This document shows positions 13,144 through 19,141 of a DNA stretch of 20,144 bases, piece after piece. The notes beneath the pieces were generated by a model. The model searched no databases. It was given only the letters and a program-made list of their open reading frames with translations, and was not told where the DNA came from. The stretch comes from an uncultured beta proteobacterium (lineage in GTDB: Bacteria; Pseudomonadota; Gammaproteobacteria; Burkholderiales; SG8-39), in NCBI GenBank assembly GCA_903868285.1, contig CAIPUP010000322.1, positions 1-20,144 of the forward strand, in the 5' to 3' direction. Positions within the stretch are counted from its first letter, which is position 1. Every line of letters starts with the position of its first letter. A program made the position numbers and the translations under genes.

Positions 13144-14541
13144 CTACTCGTAGTCCGACTGCGGTCCGGCATAGCTCTCGAAGCGCGTGTGCTGACCGAG
13201 GAAGGTGAGCTTGACGGTGCCTATCGGGCCATTGCGCTGCTTGCCGATGATGATCTCGGCCACGCCCTTGTCGGGTGAGTCCGGGTTGTAGACCTCGTCG
13301 CGATAGATGAAAAGTATCAGGTCGGCATCCTGCTCGATGGCGCCGGATTCACGCAGATCGGACATCACCGGACGCTTGTTCGGGCGCTGTTCCAGGCCGC
13401 GGTTGAGCTGCGACAGCGCCACCACCGGCACATGCAGCTCCTTGGCCAGACCCTTGAGCGAGCGCGAGATTTCCGAGATTTCCGTAGCGCGGTTCTCGCC
13501 GCTGCTATTGGCCTGCATCAGCTGCAGGTAATCCACCACGATCAGACCGAGCTTGTTGCCGTACTGGCGATACAGCCGTCGCGCACGCGCACGCAGCTCG
13601 AAGGAATTGAGGGCCGGGGTCTCGTCGATATGCAGCGGCGCGCCATGCAGCTTGCCCACGGCATTGCTGAGCTTGTTCCAGTCCTCGTCGGTAAGACGGC
13701 CGGTGCGCAGCCGATGCTGATCGAGGCGGCCGATGGAACCCAGCATCCGCAGCGCCAGCTGATTGCTGGCCATCTCCATCGAGAACACCGCCACCGGCAG
13801 GCCTTCGTTCACCGCCACATGCTCGGCCATGTTGAGCGCGAAGGCGGTCTTGCCCATGGACGGACGTCCGGCCACGATCACCAGATCGCCTTCCTGCAAG
13901 CCAGAGGTACGCGAATCAAGATCGCTGTAACCGGTGGGAATGCCGGTGATGTCGGAGGGGTTCTCGCGATGGTAGAGCTCCTCGACCCGCTCCATGACCT
14001 GGGTCACCACATCATTGATGGCCTGAAAACCAACCCGGCTGCGTGCGCCGATCTCGGAGATCTCCATCACCTTCGATTCCGCCTCGTCCAGCAGTTGCTG
14101 GTATTCCTTGCCACCGGGGTTGAAGGCGGAATCGGCAATCGCCGTTCCGACATCCACCAGCCGGCGCATGATCGAGCGCTCGCGCACGATCTCGGCATAG
14201 CGCTTGATGTTGTGGGCCGAGGGCACGCCCTGCGCCAGCGAGGCCAGATAGGCCAGGCCGCCGGTGCGGTCACGATCCTCGCCACCTTTGATCGACTCAT
14301 CCACCGTCACCACATCGGCCGGACGGCTCTGCTCCAGCAGACGCAGGATGTGGCGCCAGATGCGGCGATGGTCATCGCGATAGAAATCGGCCTCGACCAG
14401 CATGTCGCCGACCTTGTCGATGGCACCGTTGTCGATCATCAATCCGCCCAGCACCGACTGCTCGGCCTCGATGGAATGCGGCGGCACCTTCAGCTGCAGC
14501 AGCTGGGCATCGACATTGGCAGACTGTGGCACGGAGGACAT
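13144..14541 (-). CDS. dnaB: Replicative DNA helicase DnaB
   Basis: This 465-residue protein is the hexameric helicase that unwinds DNA at the replication fork. The N-terminal primase-interacting domain begins PPHSIEAEQSVLGGLM (20-35); the RecA-like motor has Walker A GRPSMGKT (225-232), Walker B LGLIVVDYLQLM (331-342), SQLNRGLE, and the C-terminal block SDLRESGAIEQDADLILFIYRDE. All catalytic elements are present and there is no intein. The ATG at 14541 is preferred over the in-frame TTG six bases upstream; a GAG 7 nt before it is a weak ribosome-binding site. Gene order after rplI is typical of Betaproteobacteria, but a terminator in the 188-nt gap indicates mainly independent transcription. 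Confidence 0.98.
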   Translation of the reverse strand: MSSVPQSANVDAQLLQLKVPPHSIEAEQSVLGGLMIDNGAIDKVGDMLVEADFYRDDHRRIWRHILRLLEQSRPADVVTVDESIKGGEDRDRTGGLAYLASLAQGVPSAHNIKRYAEIVRERSIMRRLVDVGTAIADSAFNPGGKEYQQLLDEAESKVMEISEIGARSRVGFQAINDVVTQVMERVEELYHRENPSDITGIPTGYSDLDSRTSGLQEGDLVIVAGRPSMGKTAFALNMAEHVAVNEGLPVAVFSMEMASNQLALRMLGSIGRLDQHRLRTGRLTDEDWNKLSNAVGKLHGAPLHIDETPALNSFELRARARRLYRQYGNKLGLIVVDYLQLMQANSSGENRATEISEISRSLKGLAKELHVPVVALSQLNRGLEQRPNKRPVMSDLRESGAIEQDADLILFIYRDEVYNPDSPDKGVAEIIIGKQRNGPIGTVKLTFLGQHTRFESYAGPQSDYE

Positions 14542-14608
14542 GGGCAACTCGGCAGTGAAGACTCGGAGGGCGGCAAGCCAGAGAAAACAGTGGCGAAAAT
14601 TCGCGGGA

Positions 14609-14624
14609 GGCGGATTCTACCGCC
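14609..14624 (-). promoter_or_regulatory. Possible dnaB promoter -10 inside a small dyad
   Basis: On the minus strand ggcgg-TAGAAT-ccgcc places a near-consensus -10 hexamer (14614-14619) inside 5-bp inverted arms, about 73 nt upstream of the dnaB ATG. A matching -35 is not evident. The position after the rplI terminator fits an independent dnaB promoter. Confidence 0.35.
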
Positions 14625-14646
14625 CGGCGCAGTACCGACCGGCAAC

Positions 14647-14690
14647 AAAAAAGCCTGCACGCCGCGCGCGGCCTGCAGGCTTGTTTGCCA
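14647..14690 (-). terminator. Intrinsic terminator of the rpsF-priB-rpsR-rplI operon
   Basis: The perfect arms aagcctgca (14651-14659) and tgcaggctt (14674-14682) enclose a further self-complementary core (gccgcgcgcggc). On the minus strand the stem is followed directly by six T residues (14652-14647), 39 nt after the rplI stop. It is the clearest intrinsic terminator in the window. Confidence 0.85.
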
Positions 14691-14729
14691 GGCAAAGAAC
14701 CACCTGGAAACTTCTTTTAAATCAGGTAC

Positions 14730-15185
14730 TTACTGCGGGCTCTCGCCCTGTACCGTGACCTTGATCTGAACCACCACATCGGAATGCAGTGCGACCGAAA
14801 TGTCGTACTCACCGATCATCTTGAGCGGGCCCTGCGGCAGACGCACCATGGCGCGCTCGACCTCATGACCCTGGGCGATCAGCGCATCGACGATATCGAT
14901 ATTGGTAACCGAACCGAACAGGCGGCCATCCACGCCAGCCTTCTGGCGCACCGTCAGTGCCATGCCTTCGAGCTTGGCACCCTTGGCCTGGGCTGCGGCC
15001 AGCGCGGCGTTCTGCGCTGCTTCCAGCTCATGCCGGCGTTTTTCGAACTCGGCCAGATTGTTCGCCGTGGCACGCTTGGCCTTGCCCTTGGGCAGCAGGA
15101 AGTTGCGTGCGTAGCCGTCCTTGACCTTGACCACATCGCCCAGGCCGCCGAGGTTGATGACTTTTTCGAGAAGAATGATTTGCAT
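14730..15185 (-). CDS. rplI: 50S ribosomal protein bL9
   Basis: This 151-residue protein is full-length L9, a 23S rRNA-binding protein of the large subunit. The N-terminal RNA-binding domain carries the signature MQIILLEKVINLGGLGDVVKVKDGYARNFLLPKGKA; a long connecting helix (~45-75, Ala/Glu/Lys-rich) leads to the C-terminal domain with GRLFGSVTNIDIVDAL. GAGGAAA about 6 nt before the ATG is a good ribosome-binding site. It starts 12 nt after the rpsR stop. Confidence 0.98.
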   Translation of the reverse strand: MQIILLEKVINLGGLGDVVKVKDGYARNFLLPKGKAKRATANNLAEFEKRRHELEAAQNAALAAAQAKGAKLEGMALTVRQKAGVDGRLFGSVTNIDIVDALIAQGHEVERAMVRLPQGPLKMIGEYDISVALHSDVVVQIKVTVQGESPQ

Positions 15186-15197
15186 GTCGGTTTCCTC

Positions 15198-15506
15198 TCA
15201 ATGCAGGTCGGTGTAGGGCATGAGCGCCAGGAAGCGCGCCCGCTTGATGGCTTCAGCCAGCAGACGCTGGTAGTGCGCCTTGGTGCCGGTGATACGCGCC
15301 GGGGTAATACGACCGTTCTCGCTGATGAAATCCTTCAGCACGTCGGTGTCTTTGTAGTCGATCCACTCGGCCTTCTCGACCGTGAAACGACAGAACTTGC
15401 GGCGCTTGAACAACGCGCCCTGACGCTTCTCACGACCCTTGGCACCTTTGGCGCCCTTGCCTTTACCGAACCGGCCTCCGCCGCTTCTTCCACCCATTGT
15501 TCCCAT
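15198..15506 (-). CDS. rpsR: 30S ribosomal protein bS18
   Basis: This 102-residue protein is S18, which binds the small-subunit platform with S6. The core RRKFCRFTVEKAEWIDYKDTDVLKDFISENGRITPARITGTKAHYQRLLAEAIKRARFLALMPYTD is typical. A Gly/Lys/Arg-rich N-terminal extension of about 30 residues makes it longer than the ~75-residue E. coli protein, as is usual in Burkholderiales. AGGAGA with 6-7 nt spacing supports the ATG at 15506. Confidence 0.98.
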   Translation of the reverse strand: MGTMGGRSGGGRFGKGKGAKGAKGREKRQGALFKRRKFCRFTVEKAEWIDYKDTDVLKDFISENGRITPARITGTKAHYQRLLAEAIKRARFLALMPYTDLH

Positions 15507-15541
15507 GTTGCTTCTCCTGATAATCCGTAACGTTATTCAGT

Positions 15542-15560
15542 CACCGTCGCCTGGACGGTG
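15542..15560. other. Hairpin between priB and rpsR
   Basis: The arms caccgtc (15542-15548) and gacggtg (15554-15560) form a perfect 7-bp stem with a 5-nt loop in the 59-nt gap just after priB. It has no T-tract. It could be an RNA processing, stability or ribosomal-protein binding site inside the operon. Confidence 0.4.
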
Positions 15561-15565
15561 CGCCT

Positions 15566-15910
15566 TCACTCGAAGGCAATATGCGTTGCATGCAGTACCA
15601 GTGCCCGGTTGTCGCGCCCTTTGCGCTCCAGAAAACCACGCAGTGTCACATTCGCACCGAGTGCCAATCCAGCTGCCAGACGTGCTTCCCTGTCGAAGGC
15701 CACAGCGGCAATTTCACAACCTACCTTGCGCGCCGTGCCGGCTTCGCTTTGCTCTGACTCGTGGGCGATCCTGAAACGAAGGACCGGTATGCCCGCGGGC
15801 GTGTAGCGCAGCGTATCCAGCTCAACAACGATTCCACTCAGTGCAACTTGATTTGCAACTTGGTTTGCAACTTGCACTGCAAGCGGCGATGAGCCCTGGT
15901 TCTGCGTCAA
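15566..15910 (-). CDS. priB: Primosomal replication protein PriB
   Basis: PriB is a small single-stranded DNA-binding OB-fold protein that joins PriA and DnaT in replication restart. The segment LSGIVVELDTLRYTPAGIPVLRFRIAHESEQ, then KVGCEIAAVAF and GANVTLRGFLERKGRDNRALVLHATHIAFE, matches the family, and the position between rpsF and rpsR is conserved. There is no in-frame ATG: the frame reaches a TTG at 15910, 6 nt after the rpsF stop, and a GTG at 15877 is the other candidate. With TTG it is 114 residues and has a ~22-residue N-terminal extension not found in typical PriB, partly encoded by a 12-bp tandem repeat (VANQVANQV). Neither start has a strong Shine-Dalgarno sequence; translation is probably coupled to rpsF. 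Confidence 0.9.
   Translation of the reverse strand: MTQNQGSSPLAVQVANQVANQVALSGIVVELDTLRYTPAGIPVLRFRIAHESEQSEAGTARKVGCEIAAVAFDREARLAAGLALGANVTLRGFLERKGRDNRALVLHATHIAFE
15844..15879. repeat. 12-bp tandem repeat (3 copies) in the N-terminal part of priB
   Basis: The units caacttgatttg, caacttggtttg and caacttgcactg occupy 15844-15855, 15856-15867 and 15868-15879. On the coding strand they encode the QVAN-like repeats immediately before the conserved start of the OB fold. Confidence 0.85.
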
Positions 15911-15916
15911 GCTGGC

Positions 15917-16351
15917 TCAGGCGGCCGGTGTGTCAGCCGCCGGACGCTCGCTGCGCTCGGGACGATCACCACGGAAACCACCACGCTCGCCGCGATCGGG
16001 ACGATCGCCACGGTCGCCGGCAGGACGTTCCTTGGGCTCGCGCATCATCGGTGACGGGGCGGTATGCGCCTTGTCCATCTTGATGATCAGGTGACGCAGC
16101 ACGGCGTCGTTGAATTTGAATGCGTGCTCGAGTTCGGCTAGGGTTTCACCGTCGCATTCGATGTTCATGCACACATAGTGTGCCTTGTGCATCTTCTGGA
16201 TCGGATAGGCCATCTGGCGACGACCCCAGTCCTCGAAGCGGTGAATGACACCGTTGCGCGAGGTAATGGAGGTCTTGTACCGCTCGACCATGGCGGGCAC
16301 TTGCTCGCTCTGATCGGGATGAACGATGAAAACGACTTCGTAATGTCGCAT
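15917..16351 (-). CDS. rpsF: 30S ribosomal protein bS6
   Basis: This 144-residue protein is S6, the S18 partner on the small-subunit platform. MRHYEVVFIVHPDQSEQVPAMVERY, the EDWGRRQMAYPIQKMHKAHYVCMNIEC stretch and the FKFNDAVLRHLIIKM strand are diagnostic. After ~residue 100 a flexible Arg/Gly/Asp/Pro-rich tail (repeated GDRP, RGER, SERP units) extends it, as often in Burkholderiales. GGAG 5 nt before the ATG at 16351 fixes the start; the frame stays open to 16375 but that extension lacks similarity. It is the first gene of the rpsF-priB-rpsR-rplI operon. Confidence 0.98.
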   Translation of the reverse strand: MRHYEVVFIVHPDQSEQVPAMVERYKTSITSRNGVIHRFEDWGRRQMAYPIQKMHKAHYVCMNIECDGETLAELEHAFKFNDAVLRHLIIKMDKAHTAPSPMMREPKERPAGDRGDRPDRGERGGFRGDRPERSERPAADTPAA

Positions 16352-16560
16352 GCATGCTCCCTGTGGATTTGCCACCCGTGGAAAGTTCGCGCTGCTAGTT
16401 GGCTAGGTGCTCTAGGTTCTAGGTGCGAAACGCGCTCACTGCGACGAGAGCGCCTACGGTGCGGCAGGGTTAGTCGGATTTTTTGAAGTGCGTAAAACGC
16501 TGTCACTGCTTTCCCGGACTGCTAGGCGGCACGAAAAGACCATCAAGCGATCAGGGAACC
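16352..16560 (-). promoter_or_regulatory. Probable rpsF operon leader/promoter region, with CTAG cluster and hairpins
   Basis: This is the rpsF-proximal part of a 463-nt stretch (16352-16814) without a recognisable gene. Next to the Shine-Dalgarno sequence is a small hairpin (gtgg/ccac arms, 16363-16375). Further upstream are four CTAG tetramers within 28 bp (16395-16422), inside a ctaggt-type repeat, and a 6-bp stem with 10-nt loop (16432-16437 with 16448-16453). In many bacteria the S6:S18 complex binds the rpsF leader to autoregulate; I cannot confirm the known motif here, but structured leader RNA would fit. No convincing -35/-10 pair was found. Confidence 0.4.
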
Positions 16561-16633
16561 CGGGAGTTTACTCGTTTTTCACCCCCCAGGACAAGCGGAG
16601 TTCGTAGCTACGCGCCTGCCACGCCCCGGCACT

Positions 16634-16681
16634 CGCCGCAGCAATCGCCGCAGTAATCGCCGCAGTAATCGCCGCAGCACT
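16634..16681. repeat. 12-bp tandem repeat (4 copies) in intergenic DNA
   Basis: Units of cgccgcagYaat lie at 16634-16645, 16646-16657, 16658-16669 and, with two changes, 16670-16681. It stands between the divergent rpsF operon and the small membrane-protein gene, and no gene covers it. The remaining 16682-16800 holds nothing I can name. Confidence 0.9.
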
Positions 16682-16814
16682 GGACACGGCGCGCAGTCCG
16701 CAGCCTGACCAAAGCCTTGCGTCAGCCTGCGTTCAAGCAGCGGCGAGGAGCCGGGTGCAATGATGCCGCGCTTTGATTGACCACCGAGTTTGACTATTTC
16801 CCAGGAGTTCTCGC

Positions 16815-17066
16815 ATGCGCACCCAACCGCTGTTCAATATCTTTTCCCGCTTCTTTTCCCGCACATTGCTGCTGACGCTGAGCGGTCTGGGTCTGCTGTA
16901 CAGCCTGGCGGCGCATGCTGAAGCTGCGGAAGTGCCGGTCGAACCGGCCAGCCCGGCCGCGATGTGGGCCTTCGGCCTGCTGTTTGTCGGCTTCTGTGCC
17001 TGGATCGTGCTGGCGATGATGAAAAGCAACAAAAGCGCCGCCGAACAGAAGACCGAAGACAAGTAA
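16815..17066 (+). CDS. Small signal-peptide/membrane protein, unknown function
   Basis: This 83-residue protein begins with a basic n-region and a hydrophobic core (TLLLTLSGLGLLYSLAA, ~17-33) followed by AAHA-E, a plausible signal peptidase site near residue 35. After a short Glu/Pro-rich linker comes a second hydrophobic helix (~50-68, AMWAFGLLFVGFCAWIVLAMM) and a charged C-terminal tail rich in Lys/Glu/Asp. The mature form would be a single-pass inner-membrane protein with a cytosolic tail of ~15 residues, or a two-helix hairpin if uncleaved. AGGAG 8 nt before the ATG supports the start. I do not recognise a family; the convergent neighbour is a Bug protein gene. Confidence 0.72.
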   Translation: MRTQPLFNIFSRFFSRTLLLTLSGLGLLYSLAAHAEAAEVPVEPASPAAMWAFGLLFVGFCAWIVLAMMKSNKSAAEQKTEDK

Positions 17067-17093
17067 GCCGACGGAACCAGGCAGTAGCGCGCC

Positions 17094-18101
17094 CTATTCG
17101 CGCTTGATCTCGGCCAGCTTGGCCACGCGTTCGGTCAGTTCGCGGTCCTTTTTCAGGAACGCCGCGAACTCCTCCGGCGTACCGCCGACGGCATCGATTG
17201 ATACCGGCCAGAGCACCCGCTCGACAAATTTCGTGTCTGCCAGCAGCTTGTTGATCTCACCGTTGTAGCGCATGACGACCTCGCGCGGCGTACCCACCGG
17301 CAGGGTCACGCCGACCCAGCTGATGATGGGTGGCTCAAAACCGGCTTCCTTCAAAGTGGGGACATCCATATGCGGTGAGCGTCGATGCCCGACCACGGCC
17401 AGCGCGCGGATTTTGCCCGCCTTCACCAGCGGTGCCATCAGCCCCGGAGTATTCAGCAGCACCTGCACTTCGCCTGCCGCCACCGCCCCCACCGCCTGAC
17501 CAATGCTCTTGTACGGCACATGGGTGTAGGAAGTAGCGCTGACACTCTGCAGCCAGGCCATGTACAGATGCGGGAAGCTGCCCACACCCCAGGAGCCCCA
17601 ATTGAGCGCACCCGGACGGGTCTTGGCGTAGTCGATCAGCTCGCGCACGCTGTTCACCGGCACTGATACATGCACCACGATCGAGGAATTGATGGCACCG
17701 ATCAGCACCACCGGCGCGAAGTCCTTGAGCGGGTCATACGGCAGCTTGGAGTACAGCACCGGGTTCATGGTCATCTGGCTGAAGCTGGGCACGCACACGG
17801 TGTAGCCATCCGCCGGCGCACGGGCACAGGCCTCCATGCCGAGGATGCCGTTGGCACCGACCTTGTTCTCCACCACCATCGGCTGACCGAAGCTCTGGCT
17901 GAGCGACTGCGCGATGGCACGCGACACGATGTCGCCAGGCGAACCGACACCCAGCGGCTGTAACAACTGAATCGGCCGCGCCGGCCAGCTCTGCGCCGAC
18001 ACCGCAACACTGAAGAATCCCAGGCTGATGAGCGCGCCCAGGGACATCAGCCCGCGCAACAACATCGCCATCCCTACCAAACTGCATTGCCTTGCCAACA
18101 T
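17094..18101 (-). CDS. Second Bug/TctC-family periplasmic solute-binding protein
   Basis: This 335-residue protein is another orphan solute receptor of the Bug family. Its signal peptide has a hydrophobic core at ~18-33 and a likely cleavage after SVAVSA (36/37). Family motifs are PIQLLQPLGVGSPGDIVSRAIA, MVVENKVGANG, APADGYTV, GALNWGSWGVGSFPH and YTHVPYKSIGQA. It differs strongly in sequence from the Bug protein at 337-1392, so it is not a recent duplicate and probably binds another ligand. GAGGAGA about 7 nt upstream fixes the ATG at 18101 and excludes the longer open frame to 18239. It is divergent from the alpha/beta hydrolase gene at 18242, which may use the imported compound. Confidence 0.93.
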   Translation of the reverse strand: MLARQCSLVGMAMLLRGLMSLGALISLGFFSVAVSAQSWPARPIQLLQPLGVGSPGDIVSRAIAQSLSQSFGQPMVVENKVGANGILGMEACARAPADGYTVCVPSFSQMTMNPVLYSKLPYDPLKDFAPVVLIGAINSSIVVHVSVPVNSVRELIDYAKTRPGALNWGSWGVGSFPHLYMAWLQSVSATSYTHVPYKSIGQAVGAVAAGEVQVLLNTPGLMAPLVKAGKIRALAVVGHRRSPHMDVPTLKEAGFEPPIISWVGVTLPVGTPREVVMRYNGEINKLLADTKFVERVLWPVSIDAVGGTPEEFAAFLKKDRELTERVAKLAEIKRE

Positions 18102-18177
18102 GCTGTGTTCTCCTCGTGACTGGACCTCGTAACGCGCTGTCGTGAAATGCGGTCGTGACTGAGCTTGGGCCGGCGCG

Positions 18178-18183
18178 AATATA
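18178..18183 (-). promoter_or_regulatory. Putative -10 element for the second Bug gene
   Basis: TATATT on the minus strand would start transcription about 70 nt upstream of the Bug ATG, inside the 140-nt divergent gap. A clear -35 is missing, so this is tentative. Confidence 0.35.
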
Positions 18184-18241
18184 CCCGCCTCACGCATGCC
18201 AAAATCTGCCGCCAAAAATTTAAACACCAGGACCCCCACGC

Positions 18242-19135
18242 ATGAGCAAGCAAGGCATCACCGAACACGAATTGTCGATTCCGGCCGGCAGCGATCATCC
18301 GCAACTGGCGGCCACGCTGCGACTGCCGGCCACCGAGGCCGGCGCTTCGCCGCAACGTCGACCGGCCATCATCGTGCTGCATGGCTTTGGCTCGACCCGT
18401 CAGGCACCCAATGTCACCGTACCAGCGTCGCTGTATGCGCAATGGGGCTATGTTGCGCTGAGCTTTGATATGCCCGGTTGCGGACAGTCAGGCGGCACAC
18501 CCGGCCATGTGCTGTGCCTCGATCAGGTGGCGGCGACGCGCGCCGCCATCGACTGGCTGTCGCAGCGCGAGGATGTCGATGCCTCGCGTATCGCGGTCTC
18601 GGGTACCAGCTTCGGCGCCGCCGTGGCGCTCTACACCACCGGCGTCGATGCCCGCATCAAGGCGGTGGTGGCGGCCGGTGGCTGGGGCAATGGCGCCCGC
18701 AAGCTGCGAGGCCAGCACCCTGGCCCGGGCGCGTGGGAGAAATTCCTTGCCCTGCTGGAACAGGGCAAGGCCATGAAAGCGCGTGGCGAAATGCTCAAGG
18801 TGCATCGCTTTGACATCGTGCCCATCCCGCCGCATCTGCGCATCGGCCTGCCGGAGAACGCGCTGATGGAATTTCCGATCGATACCGCGCAGAGCATTTA
18901 CGACTTTCGTCCGGACGATGTCATTCCGGCCATCGCGCCACGGCCGGTGCTGTTCCTGCATGCCTCAGTCGATTCAGTGACGCCGACCTCGGAATCAATC
19001 GCCATGTTCCAGATCGCGCATCCACCGGCCGAGCTGCATCTGTTCACCGGCGTCGATCACTTCATGCTGGGCGAGCGCAATGCCCGGGTGCAGGACACCC
19101 TGGCGGGCTGGCTGCGCATGCATTTCCCGGCCTGA
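18242..19135 (+). CDS. Alpha/beta hydrolase (dienelactone-hydrolase/acetyl-xylan-esterase-like)
   Basis: This 297-residue protein is a cytosolic serine hydrolase without a signal peptide. It has the oxyanion strand IIVLHGFGSTR (43-53), the FDMPGCGQSGG loop (75-85), the nucleophile elbow SGTSFG with Ser123, the acid Asp244 in LFLHASVDSVTP and the base His273 in FTGVDHFML. The pattern resembles peptidase-S15/dienelactone-hydrolase-like esterases; the natural substrate is unknown. AGGA about 8 nt before the ATG supports the start. It is transcribed away from the Bug gene, so import and hydrolysis of an ester or lactone is a reasonable hypothesis. Confidence 0.9.
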   Translation: MSKQGITEHELSIPAGSDHPQLAATLRLPATEAGASPQRRPAIIVLHGFGSTRQAPNVTVPASLYAQWGYVALSFDMPGCGQSGGTPGHVLCLDQVAATRAAIDWLSQREDVDASRIAVSGTSFGAAVALYTTGVDARIKAVVAAGGWGNGARKLRGQHPGPGAWEKFLALLEQGKAMKARGEMLKVHRFDIVPIPPHLRIGLPENALMEFPIDTAQSIYDFRPDDVIPAIAPRPVLFLHASVDSVTPTSESIAMFQIAHPPAELHLFTGVDHFMLGERNARVQDTLAGWLRMHFPA

Positions 19136-19141
19136 GCCCTC

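Noticed and set aside
13432..14769. Long open frame (445 codons) opposite dnaB
   Set aside because: It is antisense to the unmistakable dnaB gene, is rich in His/Gln/Arg as expected of an antisense frame, and has no domain features.
16634..16681. Repeats considered as a CRISPR array
   Set aside because: The units are 12 bp, directly adjacent without spacers; this is a simple tandem repeat.
16773..16800. TTGATT-16-TATTTC as a promoter for the small protein at 16815
   Set aside because: The predicted transcription start would fall within the Shine-Dalgarno sequence, leaving no usable leader.
18102..18239. Upstream extension of the second Bug gene
   Set aside because: The signal peptide begins at the ATG at 18101, which has a strong GAGGAGA site.
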